Positions 28,118 through 38,677 of a stretch of DNA of 64,000 bases are shown one piece after another. A program made the translations under genes and the position numbers. Each line of letters begins with the position of its first letter. Position 1 is the first letter of the stretch. Under the pieces are notes generated by a model. It made no database searches and had not been told where the DNA came from. It saw nothing but the letters and a program-made list of their open reading frames with translations. The DNA is taken from positions 1,932,118 through 1,996,117 of the forward strand of contig NZ_JADWYS010000001.1 in assembly GCF_015831345.1 (NCBI RefSeq). Direction: 5' to 3'. This stretch comes from Caenimonas aquaedulcis (GTDB taxonomy: Bacteria; Pseudomonadota; Gammaproteobacteria; Burkholderiales; Burkholderiaceae_C).

Positions 28118-28878
28118 GCGTCGGCGGAGGTGGCGGGCTTGAACACGCGCAACCACTTGCGTGCGGGAAGGCCCCAACGAGTTTCGATGGTTTCGGCGCG
28201 TTCGGCAAGCTCCCCGCGCACCGGGTGTTGCGGCTCGCGCAGGGCGAGCACGATGGTGTTGCCTTCGCGCGTGGGCCGGAAGGCCCAGACCGCGTCGGCG
28301 CCGAAGGCCGCCACGATCTTCGCGAGGCTCTCCGGATAGCTCGACGAGCGCCCGAAGAGGTTCACCGTCATGCAGCCGTCCCCGGTCAGGAGCGCGCGGC
28401 AGTCGGCATAGAACTCCGCGCTGTCCAGCACCGGCGCGGCCGCCTCGTGGTCGTAGAGATCCACCTGCAGCGCATCGACCTGCCCGCGCCAGTGCGCGTG
28501 CGCGGCAACTTCCGCCGCGTCGCCGAGCACGACGGAGAGCTTCGCGTCGTCCGCCGGCAGCTTGAACCAGAGGCGGCATGCGGCCACGACTTGCGGGTTC
28601 AGCTCGATGGCGGTCGTCTTCATCCGCAGCTTGCGCCGGCAGAACTTGGTGAGCGCGGCGGACCCGAGGCCCAGCTGCATCGCGTGGCGCGACGCCACCG
28701 ATGCGGGCTCGACGAAGAGCAGCCAGGCCATCATCCGCTGCACGTACTCGAGGTGGATGTCGAAGGGCTTGTCCAGCCACATCGACCCCTGCACCCACTC
28801 GGTGCCCAGGTGCAGGTAGCGGACGTCGCCGTGGTCGGAGAAGTTGACTTCGGGGAGTGCGGGCGGACTATGTTTCAC
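28114..28878 (-). CDS. Spermidine synthase-like methyltransferase-fold protein
   Basis: 254 residues. Rossmann core with MQLGLGSAALTKF (glycine motif), TTAIELNPQVV (acidic ribose ligand), and ALQVDLYDHEA. It belongs to the SpeE-like group, but the Asp/Tyr set that defines true polyamine synthases cannot be confirmed by eye, so I do not name the product. Its stop overlaps the GspE-like start by four bases (ATGA), an odd pairing. Confidence 0.75.
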   Translation of the reverse strand: MKHSPPALPEVNFSDHGDVRYLHLGTEWVQGSMWLDKPFDIHLEYVQRMMAWLLFVEPASVASRHAMQLGLGSAALTKFCRRKLRMKTTAIELNPQVVAACRLWFKLPADDAKLSVVLGDAAEVAAHAHWRGQVDALQVDLYDHEAAAPVLDSAEFYADCRALLTGDGCMTVNLFGRSSSYPESLAKIVAAFGADAVWAFRPTREGNTIVLALREPQHPVRGELAERAETIETRWGLPARKWLRVFKPATSADA

Positions 28879-28927
28879 TGGCGCGCATTATCGGAGAATG
28901 CCGGCTGTCCAAAGCAGCGGAGCGAAG

Positions 28928-29749
28928 ATGAATACGGAAGTCATGTGGAGTTTCCTCGGCACGCAGGGTGTCGATTTCGGGCTGAAGGTGCTGGGCGCGA
29001 TCGCCGTCTGGATCGTGGGCCGATGGGTGATCGGATGGATTCGCCGCCTCGCGCTCGCGGCGCTCAAGCGCGGCCGGCACATCGACGCGACGCTCGCGGG
29101 CTATCTCAGCGCCGCGTTGTCGATGGGCCTGAACATCCTGCTCGTGCTGGCGGTGCTGGAGGTCTTCGGGGTGAAGACCACCTCGTTCGCCGCCCTCCTC
29201 GCCGGCGCGGGCATCGCGATCGGCACCGCGTGGGGCGGGCTGCTCACGCACTTCGCCGCCGGCATCTTCCTGCAGGTGCTGCGGCCCTACAAGCTGGGCG
29301 ACCACGTGATCATCGGCGGCGTCAACGGCAAGGTGACGGAGCTGGGCCTCTTCGGCACGACGCTCGTCATGGGCGACGGCGTGGTCGCGCTGGTGGGCAA
29401 CAACAAGGTGCTGTCGGACACGATCCAGAATTTCAGCACCCTCCCCGCGCGCCGCGTGGACACCACCGCCAAGGTCGCGAACAGCGTGGACGTGCACGAT
29501 GCGATCGCGCGCCTGAAGACAGCGCTGGAAAAGATCCCCAACGTGTCGAAAGACCCGGCGCCCGAAGTGCAGATCCTGCAGTTCACGCCTGAAGGCCCGC
29601 TGCTGGCGGTGCGGCCGTACACGCATACGGACAACTACTGGCAGGTGTACTTCGACACGCACAAGGCGATCGTCGACACCTTCGGCGCCGCGGGCTACCC
29701 GGTGCCGGAAACGCCGACGGTGCAGCGGGCGCTGGCCGACATGAAATAG
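28928..29749 (+). CDS. Small-conductance mechanosensitive channel (MscS family)
   Basis: Opens under membrane tension to relieve osmotic shock. 273 residues, the size of E. coli MscS. Three N-terminal spans, with the pore helix rich in Gly and Ala (SFAALLAGAGIAIGTAWGG), then the beta domain (LRPYKLGDHVIIGGVNGKV) and the cytoplasmic cage. ATG 28928 gives the usual short periplasmic N-terminus. Confidence 0.93.
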   Translation: MNTEVMWSFLGTQGVDFGLKVLGAIAVWIVGRWVIGWIRRLALAALKRGRHIDATLAGYLSAALSMGLNILLVLAVLEVFGVKTTSFAALLAGAGIAIGTAWGGLLTHFAAGIFLQVLRPYKLGDHVIIGGVNGKVTELGLFGTTLVMGDGVVALVGNNKVLSDTIQNFSTLPARRVDTTAKVANSVDVHDAIARLKTALEKIPNVSKDPAPEVQILQFTPEGPLLAVRPYTHTDNYWQVYFDTHKAIVDTFGAAGYPVPETPTVQRALADMK

Positions 29750-29757
29750 CTCCACGG

Positions 29758-30591
29758 TCAAAGCCTGCCCAGCTCCACCACCTGTGCCAGCTTGGGCAGC
29801 GCCTCGACCGCATTCCTGGACGTAGCCGCCGCCAGTTCCTCCACCTCGATTCCCCGCAACGACGCCAGCTCAGCCGCGATGCGCGGCAATTCCGCCGGTT
29901 CGTTGCGGCCCTGCGGCTGCCCCTGCGCGCGCTCGTCGGCCGTCCTGTAAAGCCAGTGCGGGGGGATGTCGGGCGAATCGGTTTCCATCACGATCGATTC
30001 CAGCGGCAATTCCGCGGCGAGCCGGCGGATCTGCAACGCGCGGTCGAAGGTCACCGTGCCGCCGAAGCCCAGCTTGAAGCCCAGGCGGATGAATTCGTTC
30101 GCCTGTTGTGCGCTGCCGTTGAACGCATGCGCGATGCCCCGCACGCCACCCGCGCGCAGGTGCTTGAGCAGCTTGTCCGCCGAGCGCCGCACATGCAGCA
30201 ACACCGGAAGGCCGTGCCGCCGCGCGAGGTCGAGCTGCGCGGCATAGAACTTCTCCTGCCGCGCCGGATCGAGCCCGGGAACGAAATAATCCAGGCCGAT
30301 CTCCCCGACGGCGACCAGGCGCGGATCGCCCGCCGCCGCCGCGAGCGCGCGATCGAGCGTCTCGATGTCTTCGTCGCGCGCATCGCCCGTGCACAGCGGA
30401 TGGATGCCGAGCGCGTAGCTGTCGCCGTGCGCATGTGCGAGCTCGCACACCGCCGTGAAATTCGACACGGCCACGGCCGGCAGGATGCAATGCACCACGC
30501 CGGCGCGCGACGCGCGCGCGCGCATGGCGGCCGTGTCGGCGGCGAACTCCAGCGCGTCCAGGTGGCAATGGGTGTCGATCCATGCGGGCAT
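29758..30591 (-). CDS. TatD-family metal-dependent hydrolase/DNase
   Basis: 277 residues, TIM-barrel. Metal ligands: WIDTHCHLD at the N-terminus (His-x-His), the Glu in AVGEIGLDYF, a His in LLHVRR, His in IAHAFNG, and Asp in METDSPDIPP. Family members act as 3'-5' exonucleases or deacylases. ATG 30591 (MPAWIDTH) is preferred over an upstream in-frame ATG. Convergent with the MscS gene, eight bases apart. Confidence 0.92.
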   Translation of the reverse strand: MPAWIDTHCHLDALEFAADTAAMRARASRAGVVHCILPAVAVSNFTAVCELAHAHGDSYALGIHPLCTGDARDEDIETLDRALAAAAGDPRLVAVGEIGLDYFVPGLDPARQEKFYAAQLDLARRHGLPVLLHVRRSADKLLKHLRAGGVRGIAHAFNGSAQQANEFIRLGFKLGFGGTVTFDRALQIRRLAAELPLESIVMETDSPDIPPHWLYRTADERAQGQPQGRNEPAELPRIAAELASLRGIEVEELAAATSRNAVEALPKLAQVVELGRL

Positions 30592-30701
30592 GCGCCCATC
30601 ATGCCCGCATGACGGGCGCGGGGTCACGCACGTGCATGCGGGCGCAAACCGTGATACCGTGTCATTTCACTCTCGCGATCTTGTTTTCGATAGGTGAACG
30701 C

Positions 30702-31703
30702 ATGCGAAGGCCAGCTCTCTACAGCTCCAGCCGACCGGACCGCTCCGCCCAGGCGCAGGTTCCCGAAGGCGAGGCTGCGCCGGTTCCGGCGGCTCCGGCC
30801 CGCCCCTCCCGCTTCGCCCATGCCGGCACGCGCTTGCTGTGGGCCGCGATCGTCCTGCTCGCCGCCGCGCTCGCCTTCAGCACCTGGCACAACCAGCACG
30901 GCAGCCAGCGCCGCCTCACGCAGGAAGACATCGACGCCGCGGTGCTCAAGACCCTCGAGAAGGAAACGCTTCCCTCCGAATACGCCAAGGCCTACGAAAA
31001 CATCCTGCCTTCGGTCGTGCGGGTGGTGAGCTACGTGAAGAAGAGCCGGCTCAAGGATGAGTCCGAAAAGCCCAAGGCGGGCGCCAAGGCCACGCCCAAG
31101 CCCAAGCCCCTGGGCCCGGCCGTGCCGCCCGGAACCGCCACGCCCGCCGCGGAAGACGAGGAAGTCGAGCAGGGCGTGGGCACCGGCGTCGTCATCATCG
31201 ACAAGGGCGTGATCCTCACCAACCTGCACGTCGTCTCCGGCGCGGACCGCATCAAGGTGATCTTCTCCGACGGCCTGGAAGCCTCGGCCACCGTCACCGG
31301 CGCGCAGCCGGAGAACGACCTCGCGGTGCTGCAGGCCTCGAAGATTCCAGACGACATGATCGCCGCCACCATGCGCTCCACCGCGGACCTGCGTCCCGGC
31401 GACAAGGTGATGGCCGTGGGCTTTCCCTTCGGCATCGGGCCGTCCGCCTCCGGCGGCGTGGTGTCCGGCCTGAAACGCGCGTTCCGCTCGCCCGAGGGCA
31501 AGCAGGAGATGAACAACCTGATCCAGTTCGACGCCGCCGCCAACCCCGGCAACTCCGGGGGGCCGCTGGTCACCATGGACGGGGAAGTCGTGGGCATCGT
31601 CACGGCCATCCTGAACCCGACCTCGGCGCGCACCTTCCTCGGCATCGGCTTTGCCGTGCCGATCGAGAACGCCGCCACCGCCGCCGGCCTGCCGCCGTTC
31701 TGA
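30702..31703 (+). CDS. Membrane-anchored trypsin-like (HtrA/DegP-type) protease without PDZ
   Basis: 333 residues. A cytoplasmic Pro/Arg-rich N-terminus, one membrane span (LLWAAIVLLAAALAFSTW), a Pro/Lys linker, then an S1C protease domain. The triad is His176 (TNLHVV), Asp206 (ENDLAVL) and Ser285 (GNSGGPL). The protein ends right after the protease domain, so the PDZ module of DegP/DegS is missing. It is 43 bases upstream of moxR and may head that operon. Confidence 0.87.
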   Translation: MRRPALYSSSRPDRSAQAQVPEGEAAPVPAAPARPSRFAHAGTRLLWAAIVLLAAALAFSTWHNQHGSQRRLTQEDIDAAVLKTLEKETLPSEYAKAYENILPSVVRVVSYVKKSRLKDESEKPKAGAKATPKPKPLGPAVPPGTATPAAEDEEVEQGVGTGVVIIDKGVILTNLHVVSGADRIKVIFSDGLEASATVTGAQPENDLAVLQASKIPDDMIAATMRSTADLRPGDKVMAVGFPFGIGPSASGGVVSGLKRAFRSPEGKQEMNNLIQFDAAANPGNSGGPLVTMDGEVVGIVTAILNPTSARTFLGIGFAVPIENAATAAGLPPF

Positions 31704-31746
31704 CGGCCACGCCATACCCATTTCTTTCGCAAGGACCACCGCCTCC

Positions 31747-32734
<988 letters not shown>

Positions 32735-32754
<20 letters not shown>

Positions 32755-33733
32755 AACTTCGCGGAGCGGGGACGCGGTGCCGGGCGCCGCGCCCGCGAGC
32801 GCGCCGGTGCCGGGCGCGGAGACGGTGCTGCGCCGGCTGGAGTGGACCGTCATCCGGCGGCTCGACGGCCTGCTGCAGGGCAACTACCGCACGCTGATGC
32901 GCGGCAGCGGCCTGGACCTCGCCGACCTGCGCGAATACCAGCACCACGACGACGTGCGCCACATCGACTGGAACGTCACCGCGCGACTGCAGGTGCCGCA
33001 CGTGCGCGTCTTCACGGAAGACCGCGAGATGGCCGCCTGGTTCCTCGTGGACCTCAGCCCCTCGGTGGACTTCGGCTCGGGCGAGCAGCGCAAGCGCGGC
33101 GTGTCGGCGGAATTCGTCGCCGTCATCGCGCGGCTGCTCACGCGCCACGGCAACCGCGTCGGCGCCATGCTCTACGGCAGCGGCGTGGACACCGTCATCC
33201 CCACGCGCGGCGGCCGCCGGCATGTGCTGCACGTGCTGCACAGCCTCCAGGCCCGGCCCGCGGCGGCCGAAAGCGGCGTCACGCGCCTTTCCGACCTCCT
33301 CGAATCGGCGGCCGGCACGATCAAGCGCCGCTCCACCGTGTTCGTGGTCTCCGACTTCATCAGCGAACCCGGCTGGGAACGCCCGCTCGCCCTGCTCGCG
33401 CAACGGCACGAGGTGGTGGCGGTGCGCGTGCTCGATCCGCTGGAACTCGAGCTGCCCGACCTCGGCCTGCTCACCATCCGCGATTCCGAAACCGGCGAGC
33501 AGCTGCTCGTGGACACGCACGACGCGGGCTTTCGCAAGCGCTTCGCGCGCGTCGCCGCGCAGCGCGAAGCCGAGCTGCGCGAATCCTTCGTCAAGGCCGG
33601 CGTCGACGCGCTCGAGCTGTCCACCGACGGCGACCTGGTCGACGCGGTCGTGCGCTTCGCGGACATGCGCAAGCGCCGCATCCGCCTGGCCGCCGGCGGC
33701 GGGCTGCCGCATCACCTGAGGCGCGCCGCATGA
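32735..33733 (+). CDS. DUF58 domain protein
   Basis: 332 residues, a usual partner of MoxR. The DUF58 signature DLREYQHHDDVRHIDWNVTA is present, followed by a VWA-like fold (FLVDLSPSVDFGS). Function unknown; probably an adaptor in the MoxR/VWA complex. ATG 32735 lies inside the end of moxR, and the stop overlaps a 20-codon ORF by four bases. Confidence 0.9.
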
Positions 33734-33792
33734 GCCGCCGGGCCGCTCCCAAGGCGAATACCGCAGCTCGCGGAGCGGAGGTTTTCCCGTGA
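33730..33792 (+). CDS. 20-codon mini-ORF coupled on both sides
   Basis: MSRRAAPKANTAARGAEVFP, 20 residues. Its ATG overlaps the DUF58 stop (ATGA) and its TGA overlaps the GTG start of the VWA gene (GTGA). In other MoxR operons a gene of about 150-170 codons (DUF4381) often occupies this place. The mini-ORF could be a coupling peptide that carries ribosomes to the next gene, or a remnant of that gene. A GCGGAGG ribosome site for the VWA gene lies within it. Confidence 0.45.
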   Translation: MSRRAAPKANTAARGAEVFP

Positions 33793-34829
33793 ACTTTCTC
33801 TGGCCCGAATTCCTGTGGCTGCTGCTGGCACTGCCCGTGCTCGTGCTGCTGTACGTCTGGCTGCTGCGGCGCAAGAAGAAGATGGCGCTGCGCTACGCGT
33901 CGCTCTCGATCGTGCGCGAGGCGATGGGCGCGGGGCAGACCGTGCGCCGGCACATCCCGCCTGCGCTCTTCCTGCTCGCGATGGCCGCGATGCTCATCGC
34001 GGCCGCGCGCCCGGTGGCGGTCGTCACCCTGCCGTCGAACCAGCAGACCATCATCCTCGCGATGGACGTCTCGGGCAGCATGCGCGCGACCGACGTGCAG
34101 CCCAGCCGCATCGTCGCCGCGCAGAACGCCGCCAAGTCCTTCATCAGCGAGCTGCCGCGCAACGTGAAGGTCGGCATCGTCGCCTTCGCCGGCTCGGCGC
34201 AGGTGGCGCAGCTGCCCACGGTGAACCGCGAAGACCTCGTCACCGCGATCGACCGCTTCCAGCTGCAGCGCGCCACGGCCACGGGCAACGCGATCGTGAT
34301 TTCGCTGGCGACCCTCTTTCCCGATGCGGGCATCGACCTGCAATCGCTGCAGTCGGGCCGCGAGCGCCAGCGCGGCTTCGCGATCGACGGCGACAAGAAG
34401 GAAAAGAAGGACTTCGTGCCCGTCGCACCGGGCTCGTACACGTCCGCCGCGATCATCATGCTCACCGACGGCCAGCGCACCACCGGCGTGGACCCGCTGG
34501 AGGCCGCGAAGCTCGCCGCGGACCGGGGCGTGCGCGTCTACACCGTGGGCATCGGCACCGTGGACGGCGAGACCATCGGCTTCGAGGGCTGGTCGATGCG
34601 CGTGCGGCTGGACGAGGAAACCCTGAAAGCGATCGCCAACAAGACGAGCGCGGAGTACTACTACGCCGGCACCGCCGGCGACCTGAAGAAGGTCTACGAG
34701 ACCCTGAGCTCGCGCCTGACCGTGGAGAAAAAGGAAACCGAAATCTCCGCATTGCTTGCCATGGCCGCCGCCGTGCTCGCGCTGCTGTCGGCCGGCCTGT
34801 CGCTCCTATGGTTCAACCGGATCCTGTAG
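33789..34829 (+). CDS. VWA-domain protein, BatA-like
   Basis: 346 residues with a GTG start. An N-terminal BatA-type hydrophobic segment (FLWPEFLWLLLALPVLVLLY) and a second span lead into a VWA domain with the complete metal-ion site: MDVSGSM (DxSxS), the Thr in TATGNAIV and the Asp in LTDGQRTTG. The C-terminal span ([22 protein letters not shown]) anchors it. Works with MoxR and DUF58 as an envelope-located complex. The final 22 bases overlap the glycosyltransferase gene. Confidence 0.92.
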   Translation: MNFLWPEFLWLLLALPVLVLLYVWLLRRKKKMALRYASLSIVREAMGAGQTVRRHIPPALFLLAMAAMLIAAARPVAVVTLPSNQQTIILAMDVSGSMRATDVQPSRIVAAQNAAKSFISELPRNVKVGIVAFAGSAQVAQLPTVNREDLVTAIDRFQLQRATATGNAIVISLATLFPDAGIDLQSLQSGRERQRGFAIDGDKKEKKDFVPVAPGSYTSAAIIMLTDGQRTTGVDPLEAAKLAADRGVRVYTVGIGTVDGETIGFEGWSMRVRLDEETLKAIANKTSAEYYYAGTAGDLKKVYETLSSRLTVEKKETEISALLAMAAAVLALLSAGLSLLWFNRIL

Positions 34830-36688
34830 CGCCCCAGAGCCTGCCGCGCGGGGCGGCTGCCCAACTGGCGCAGCTGCACAGGGAAGGACGCCACGCAGAC
34901 CTCGAGGCCGCCACCCGGCGGCTCGTCGCGGCCCACCCGAAGGAAGGCTTCCTGTGGAAGGCGCTCGGCGTCGCGTGCGCCGCGCTCGGCAAACCGCAGG
35001 AGGCGCTGGAGGCGAAGCGGCGCGCGGTGCAGTTGCTGCCGCGCGACGGCGAGGCGCGCTACAACCTCGCCAATGCGCTGGTGCAGGCCGGGCAGCTCGA
35101 AGAGGCGATCGCCTGCATCGAACAGGCCGTGCCGCTTTTGCGCGAGCCGGCCGATGCGCTCAACCACCTGGGCAACCTGCTGCGCGACGCGCACCGCATG
35201 CCCGAGGCGCGGCGGCGCTACGAGGAGGCGATCTCGCACCGGCCGGACTTCGCGGAGGCGCACAGCAACCTCGGCAACACGCTGTCCGACCTCGGCGACG
35301 TGAGCGGTGCGGAGCGGCACTACCTGCGGGCGCTGGCGCTGCAGCCGAACCGGGGCGCGATCCACAGCAACCTGGGCAACCTGCTGAAGGAACAAGGCCG
35401 CCACGCCGAAGCGCAGGCCGCGTACCGCAGCGCCGTCGAACTCGACCCCGGATTCGCCGGCGCGCGCAGCAACCTGCTGCTGGCGCTGAACCACGACCCC
35501 TCGGTCACGCCCTCCGATTTCAAGGCGGCGGCCATGGCGTTCGGCCGCTTCGCCTCCAAGCGCGCCCGCGGCATCCCGTTCACCGTCCAGGGCGAAGTCC
35601 CGGCGCGCCGCCCGCTGCGCGTGGGCTTCGTGAGCGGCGACCTGCGCCAGCACCCGGTCGGCTATTTCCTGGAGGGCCTGCTCGAGCACCTCGACCCGGC
35701 CGAAGTGACGGCGTACGCCTATCCCACGGTGATGCGGCGCGATTCGCTCAGCGACAGCATGCGCCCGTACTTCGCGCAGTGGCGCGAGATCGCGCGGCTG
35801 GACGACGAAGCCGCGGCACGGCTGATCCATGCCGACGGCATCGACGTGCTGATCGACCTTGCCGGGCACACCGCGTACAACCGCCTCTGCGTGTTCGCGT
35901 ACCGGCCCGCGCCCATCCAGGCCACCTGGCTCGGGTACTTCGCGACGACGGGCGTCGAGCAGATGGACTGGCTGCTGGCCGACGCGGCGAGCATCGCGCC
36001 GGGCGAGGAGACGCACTACACCGAGCGCATCGGGCTGCTGCCGCGCACGCGCCTGTGCTTCCGGCCGCCGGGCGATGCGCCCCCCGTGGCGGCACTGCCC
36101 GCGCTCGCCAACGGCCACATCACCTTCGGCAGCTTCCAGAACCTCGGCAAGATCGGCGACGCGGTCCTGGCGGCCTGGTCGCGCGCGATGCGGGCCGTGC
36201 CCGGTTCGCACCTGCGCCTGCAGAACGGGCAGCTCGGCGACGCCGGCGCGCGCGAGCAGCTGATGCGGCGCCTGCGGGCCGCGGGAATCGACGACGGCCG
36301 CGTCGCGATGCACGGGCGCACGTCGCGGCTCGCGTACCTGCGGGCGCATTCCAAGGTCGACATGATCCTCGACACCTTCCCCTACCCGGGCGGCACGACC
36401 ACCTGCGAGGCGCTGTGGATGGGCGTGCCCACCCTCACGCTCGCGGGCGACCGCATGCTGTCGCGCCAGGGCGCAAGCCTGCTGCATGCGGCCGGGCTCG
36501 ATGGGTGGATCGCGAAGGACGAGGGCGACTACCTGCAAAAGGCGCAGGCGTTCTGCTCGGACATCCACGCGCTCGCGAAGCTGCGGGGCGGTTTGCGGGA
36601 GCGGGTGGCGGGCACGCCGCTCTTCGACGCGGCCCTGTTCGCGCGCGACTTCACGCAGGCGCTGCGCGAGATGGCGCTGGCGCGCTAG
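34808..36688 (+). CDS. TPR protein with OGT-like glycosyltransferase (GT41/SPINDLY type)
   Basis: 626 residues. The first ~220 hold TPR units (for example [20 protein letters not shown] and [20 protein letters not shown]). The remainder is the GT41 catalytic region: [41 protein letters not shown], and [21 protein letters not shown]41 enzymes add a sugar to Ser/Thr of proteins. ATG 34808 lies inside the VWA gene, so it is translated from the same message. No obvious acceptor is visible; proteins of its own operon are candidates. Confidence 0.9.
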   Translation: MVQPDPVAPQSLPRGAAAQLAQLHREGRHADLEAATRRLVAAHPKEGFLWKALGVACAALGKPQEALEAKRRAVQLLPRDGEARYNLANALVQAGQLEEAIACIEQAVPLLREPADALNHLGNLLRDAHRMPEARRRYEEAISHRPDFAEAHSNLGNTLSDLGDVSGAERHYLRALALQPNRGAIHSNLGNLLKEQGRHAEAQAAYRSAVELDPGFAGARSNLLLALNHDPSVTPSDFKAAAMAFGRFASKRARGIPFTVQGEVPARRPLRVGFVSGDLRQHPVGYFLEGLLEHLDPAEVTAYAYPTVMRRDSLSDSMRPYFAQWREIARLDDEAAARLIHADGIDVLIDLAGHTAYNRLCVFAYRPAPIQATWLGYFATTGVEQMDWLLADAASIAPGEETHYTERIGLLPRTRLCFRPPGDAPPVAALPALANGHITFGSFQNLGKIGDAVLAAWSRAMRAVPGSHLRLQNGQLGDAGAREQLMRRLRAAGIDDGRVAMHGRTSRLAYLRAHSKVDMILDTFPYPGGTTTCEALWMGVPTLTLAGDRMLSRQGASLLHAAGLDGWIAKDEGDYLQKAQAFCSDIHALAKLRGGLRERVAGTPLFDAALFARDFTQALREMALAR

Positions 36689-37371
36689 ACCAGCGATCCG
36701 CTGTTGAGCCGCAGCTGCCGGCCGCAGCGCGCGGCCAGCGTCTCGTCGTGCGTCACCATCACGAACGCCGTGCCGCGCTCGCGCGCGAGCTTGAGCATCA
36801 GGTCGAACACGATGTCGGCGGTGCCGCGGTCGAGGTTGCCGGTGGGCTCGTCCGCCATCACGCAGGCCGGGTTCGCGACCAGCGCGCGCGCGATCGCGAC
36901 GCGCTGGCGTTCACCGCCCGATAGCTCCGCCGGCCGGTGGCCGATGCGGTGGCCGAGGCCCACGGACTCCAGCGTCTGCTTCGCAACGCGCGCGCAATCT
37001 TCCGGCGAGTCGCGGCGGATGCGAAGCGGCATGCCGACGTTGTCCAGGGCGCTGAACTCAGGCAGCAAGTGGTGGAACTGGTAGACAAAGCCCAGGTGCC
37101 GGTTGCGCAGCTTGCCCTGCGCGGCGGCGTCCAGTCGCGTGAATTCGTGCCCCATCAGTTCGACAGTGCCCGAGGTGGGTGCGTCGAGGCCGCCGAGCAG
37201 GTGCAGCATCGTGCTCTTGCCCGAGCCGGACGCACCGACGATCGCGACCGTCTCGCCCTTGCGCACTTCGATGTCGACGCCACGCAGCACCTCGACGTCG
37301 AGTCCGCCTTCGCTGAAACGCTTGGTAAGCCCCTTGGCGCGCAGCACGTAGTCGCTCATCGGCTCACTCAT
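36685..37371 (-). CDS. lolD: Lipoprotein-releasing ABC ATPase LolD
   Basis: 228 residues. Drives release of lipoproteins from the inner membrane to LolA. Walker [19 protein letters not shown], the LolD-type [19 protein letters not shown] after it, signature LSGGERQR, Walker [12 protein letters not shown]. Overlaps the lolC/E gene by eight bases and the glycosyltransferase end by four. Confidence 0.95.
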   Translation of the reverse strand: MSEPMSDYVLRAKGLTKRFSEGGLDVEVLRGVDIEVRKGETVAIVGASGSGKSTMLHLLGGLDAPTSGTVELMGHEFTRLDAAAQGKLRNRHLGFVYQFHHLLPEFSALDNVGMPLRIRRDSPEDCARVAKQTLESVGLGHRIGHRPAELSGGERQRVAIARALVANPACVMADEPTGNLDRGTADIVFDLMLKLARERGTAFVMVTHDETLAARCGRQLRLNSGSLV

Positions 37372-38617
37372 AACGCAGGGCCTCCGCGGGGTTGACGCGG
37401 CTCGCGCGCCAGCTCGGATAGATCGTCGCCACGAAAGCGAGCACCAGCGAGATGACGGCGATCGGCAGGATGTCCGATCGCTGCGGGTCGCTGGGCATGC
37501 GGCTGATCAGGTAGATGTCCTTGGGCAGGAAGCTCGCGTGGAACAGTTGCTCCAGCGCCGGCACGATCACATCGATGTTGTAGGCGATCCCCAGGCCCAG
37601 CATCAGGCCGGCGAAGGTGCCGATGACGCCCACCGCGGCGCCCTGCACGACGAAGATCCCCATGATGCTGGCGGGGCTCGCGCCGAGCGTGCGCAGGATC
37701 GCGATGTCGGCGCGCTTGTCGGTCACCGTCATCACGAGCGTGCTCACGAGGTTGAACGCGGCCACGGCGACGATCAGGGTGAGGATGATGAACATCATGC
37801 GCTTTTCGACCTGCACCGCCGCGAACCAGGTCCGGTTCTGCCGCGTCCAGTCGCGGATCAGCACTTCGCCGGTGAGCGTGCGGCCCAGCTCGGCGGCCAC
37901 CTCGGGCGCCTGGTGCAGGTCCTTGAGCTTCAGGCGGATGCCCGTCGGGCCTTCGTAGCGGAAGATTTTCGCCGCGTCGTCCTGGTGCAGCATCGCGAGC
38001 GCGCTGTCGTATTCGAAGTGGCCCGAATCGAAGGTGCCGACCACCGTCATCTGTTTCAGGCGCGGCACGACGCCGGCCGGGGTGACCTGGCCGCTGGGCG
38101 CGATCAGGGTGACCGGGTCGCCGGTGCGCACGCCGAGGGCCCGCGCGAGCTCGACGCCCAGCACCACGCCGAATTGGCCGGCCACCAGCTTGTCGAGCAC
38201 CGGCTGCATGCTCGCGGCGATGTCGGTCACCTCGGCTTCATGCGCGGGGTCGATGCCGCGCACCATCACGCCGCGCATGTCCTCGCCCCGCGCGAGCAGG
38301 GCCTGGGCCGAGACGAAAGTTGCGGCGCCGACGACCTGCGGATTCTTCTTCGCCTCCGCGATCGTGCGATTCGCATCCGGCAGCATGCCCCCGCCGGGGC
38401 CGAACACTTCGATGTGCGACACCACGCCCAGCATCCGGTCGCGCACTTCCTTCTGGAAGCCGTTCATCACCGACAGCACGATGATGAGCGCCGCCACGCC
38501 CAGCGCGATGCCGAGCATGGACACGCCGGAGATGAAGGAGATGAAGCCGTTGCGCCGGGTGGCGCGGCCTGCGCGGGTGTAGCGCCAGCCCAGGGCCAGT
38601 TCGTAAGGGATTCGCAT
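37364..38617 (-). CDS. lolC: Lipoprotein-releasing permease LolC/LolE
   Basis: 417 residues, four spans with a large periplasmic loop between the first and second. N-terminal [14 protein letters not shown] and [20 protein letters not shown] are family hallmarks; the C-terminus ends [18 protein letters not shown], the usual MacB/FtsX tail. ATG 38617 starts the conserved part. Only one such gene is here; it may be LolC, LolE or a single fused-role LolF type. Confidence 0.93.
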   Translation of the reverse strand: MRIPYELALGWRYTRAGRATRRNGFISFISGVSMLGIALGVAALIIVLSVMNGFQKEVRDRMLGVVSHIEVFGPGGGMLPDANRTIAEAKKNPQVVGAATFVSAQALLARGEDMRGVMVRGIDPAHEAEVTDIAASMQPVLDKLVAGQFGVVLGVELARALGVRTGDPVTLIAPSGQVTPAGVVPRLKQMTVVGTFDSGHFEYDSALAMLHQDDAAKIFRYEGPTGIRLKLKDLHQAPEVAAELGRTLTGEVLIRDWTRQNRTWFAAVQVEKRMMFIILTLIVAVAAFNLVSTLVMTVTDKRADIAILRTLGASPASIMGIFVVQGAAVGVIGTFAGLMLGLGIAYNIDVIVPALEQLFHASFLPKDIYLISRMPSDPQRSDILPIAVISLVLAFVATIYPSWRASRVNPAEALRYE

Positions 38618-38677
38618 GGATGAGGGCAAGCCCTGCTTATTGTTGGGCCAGATTGTGGCATCCCCGACAATACGGGC

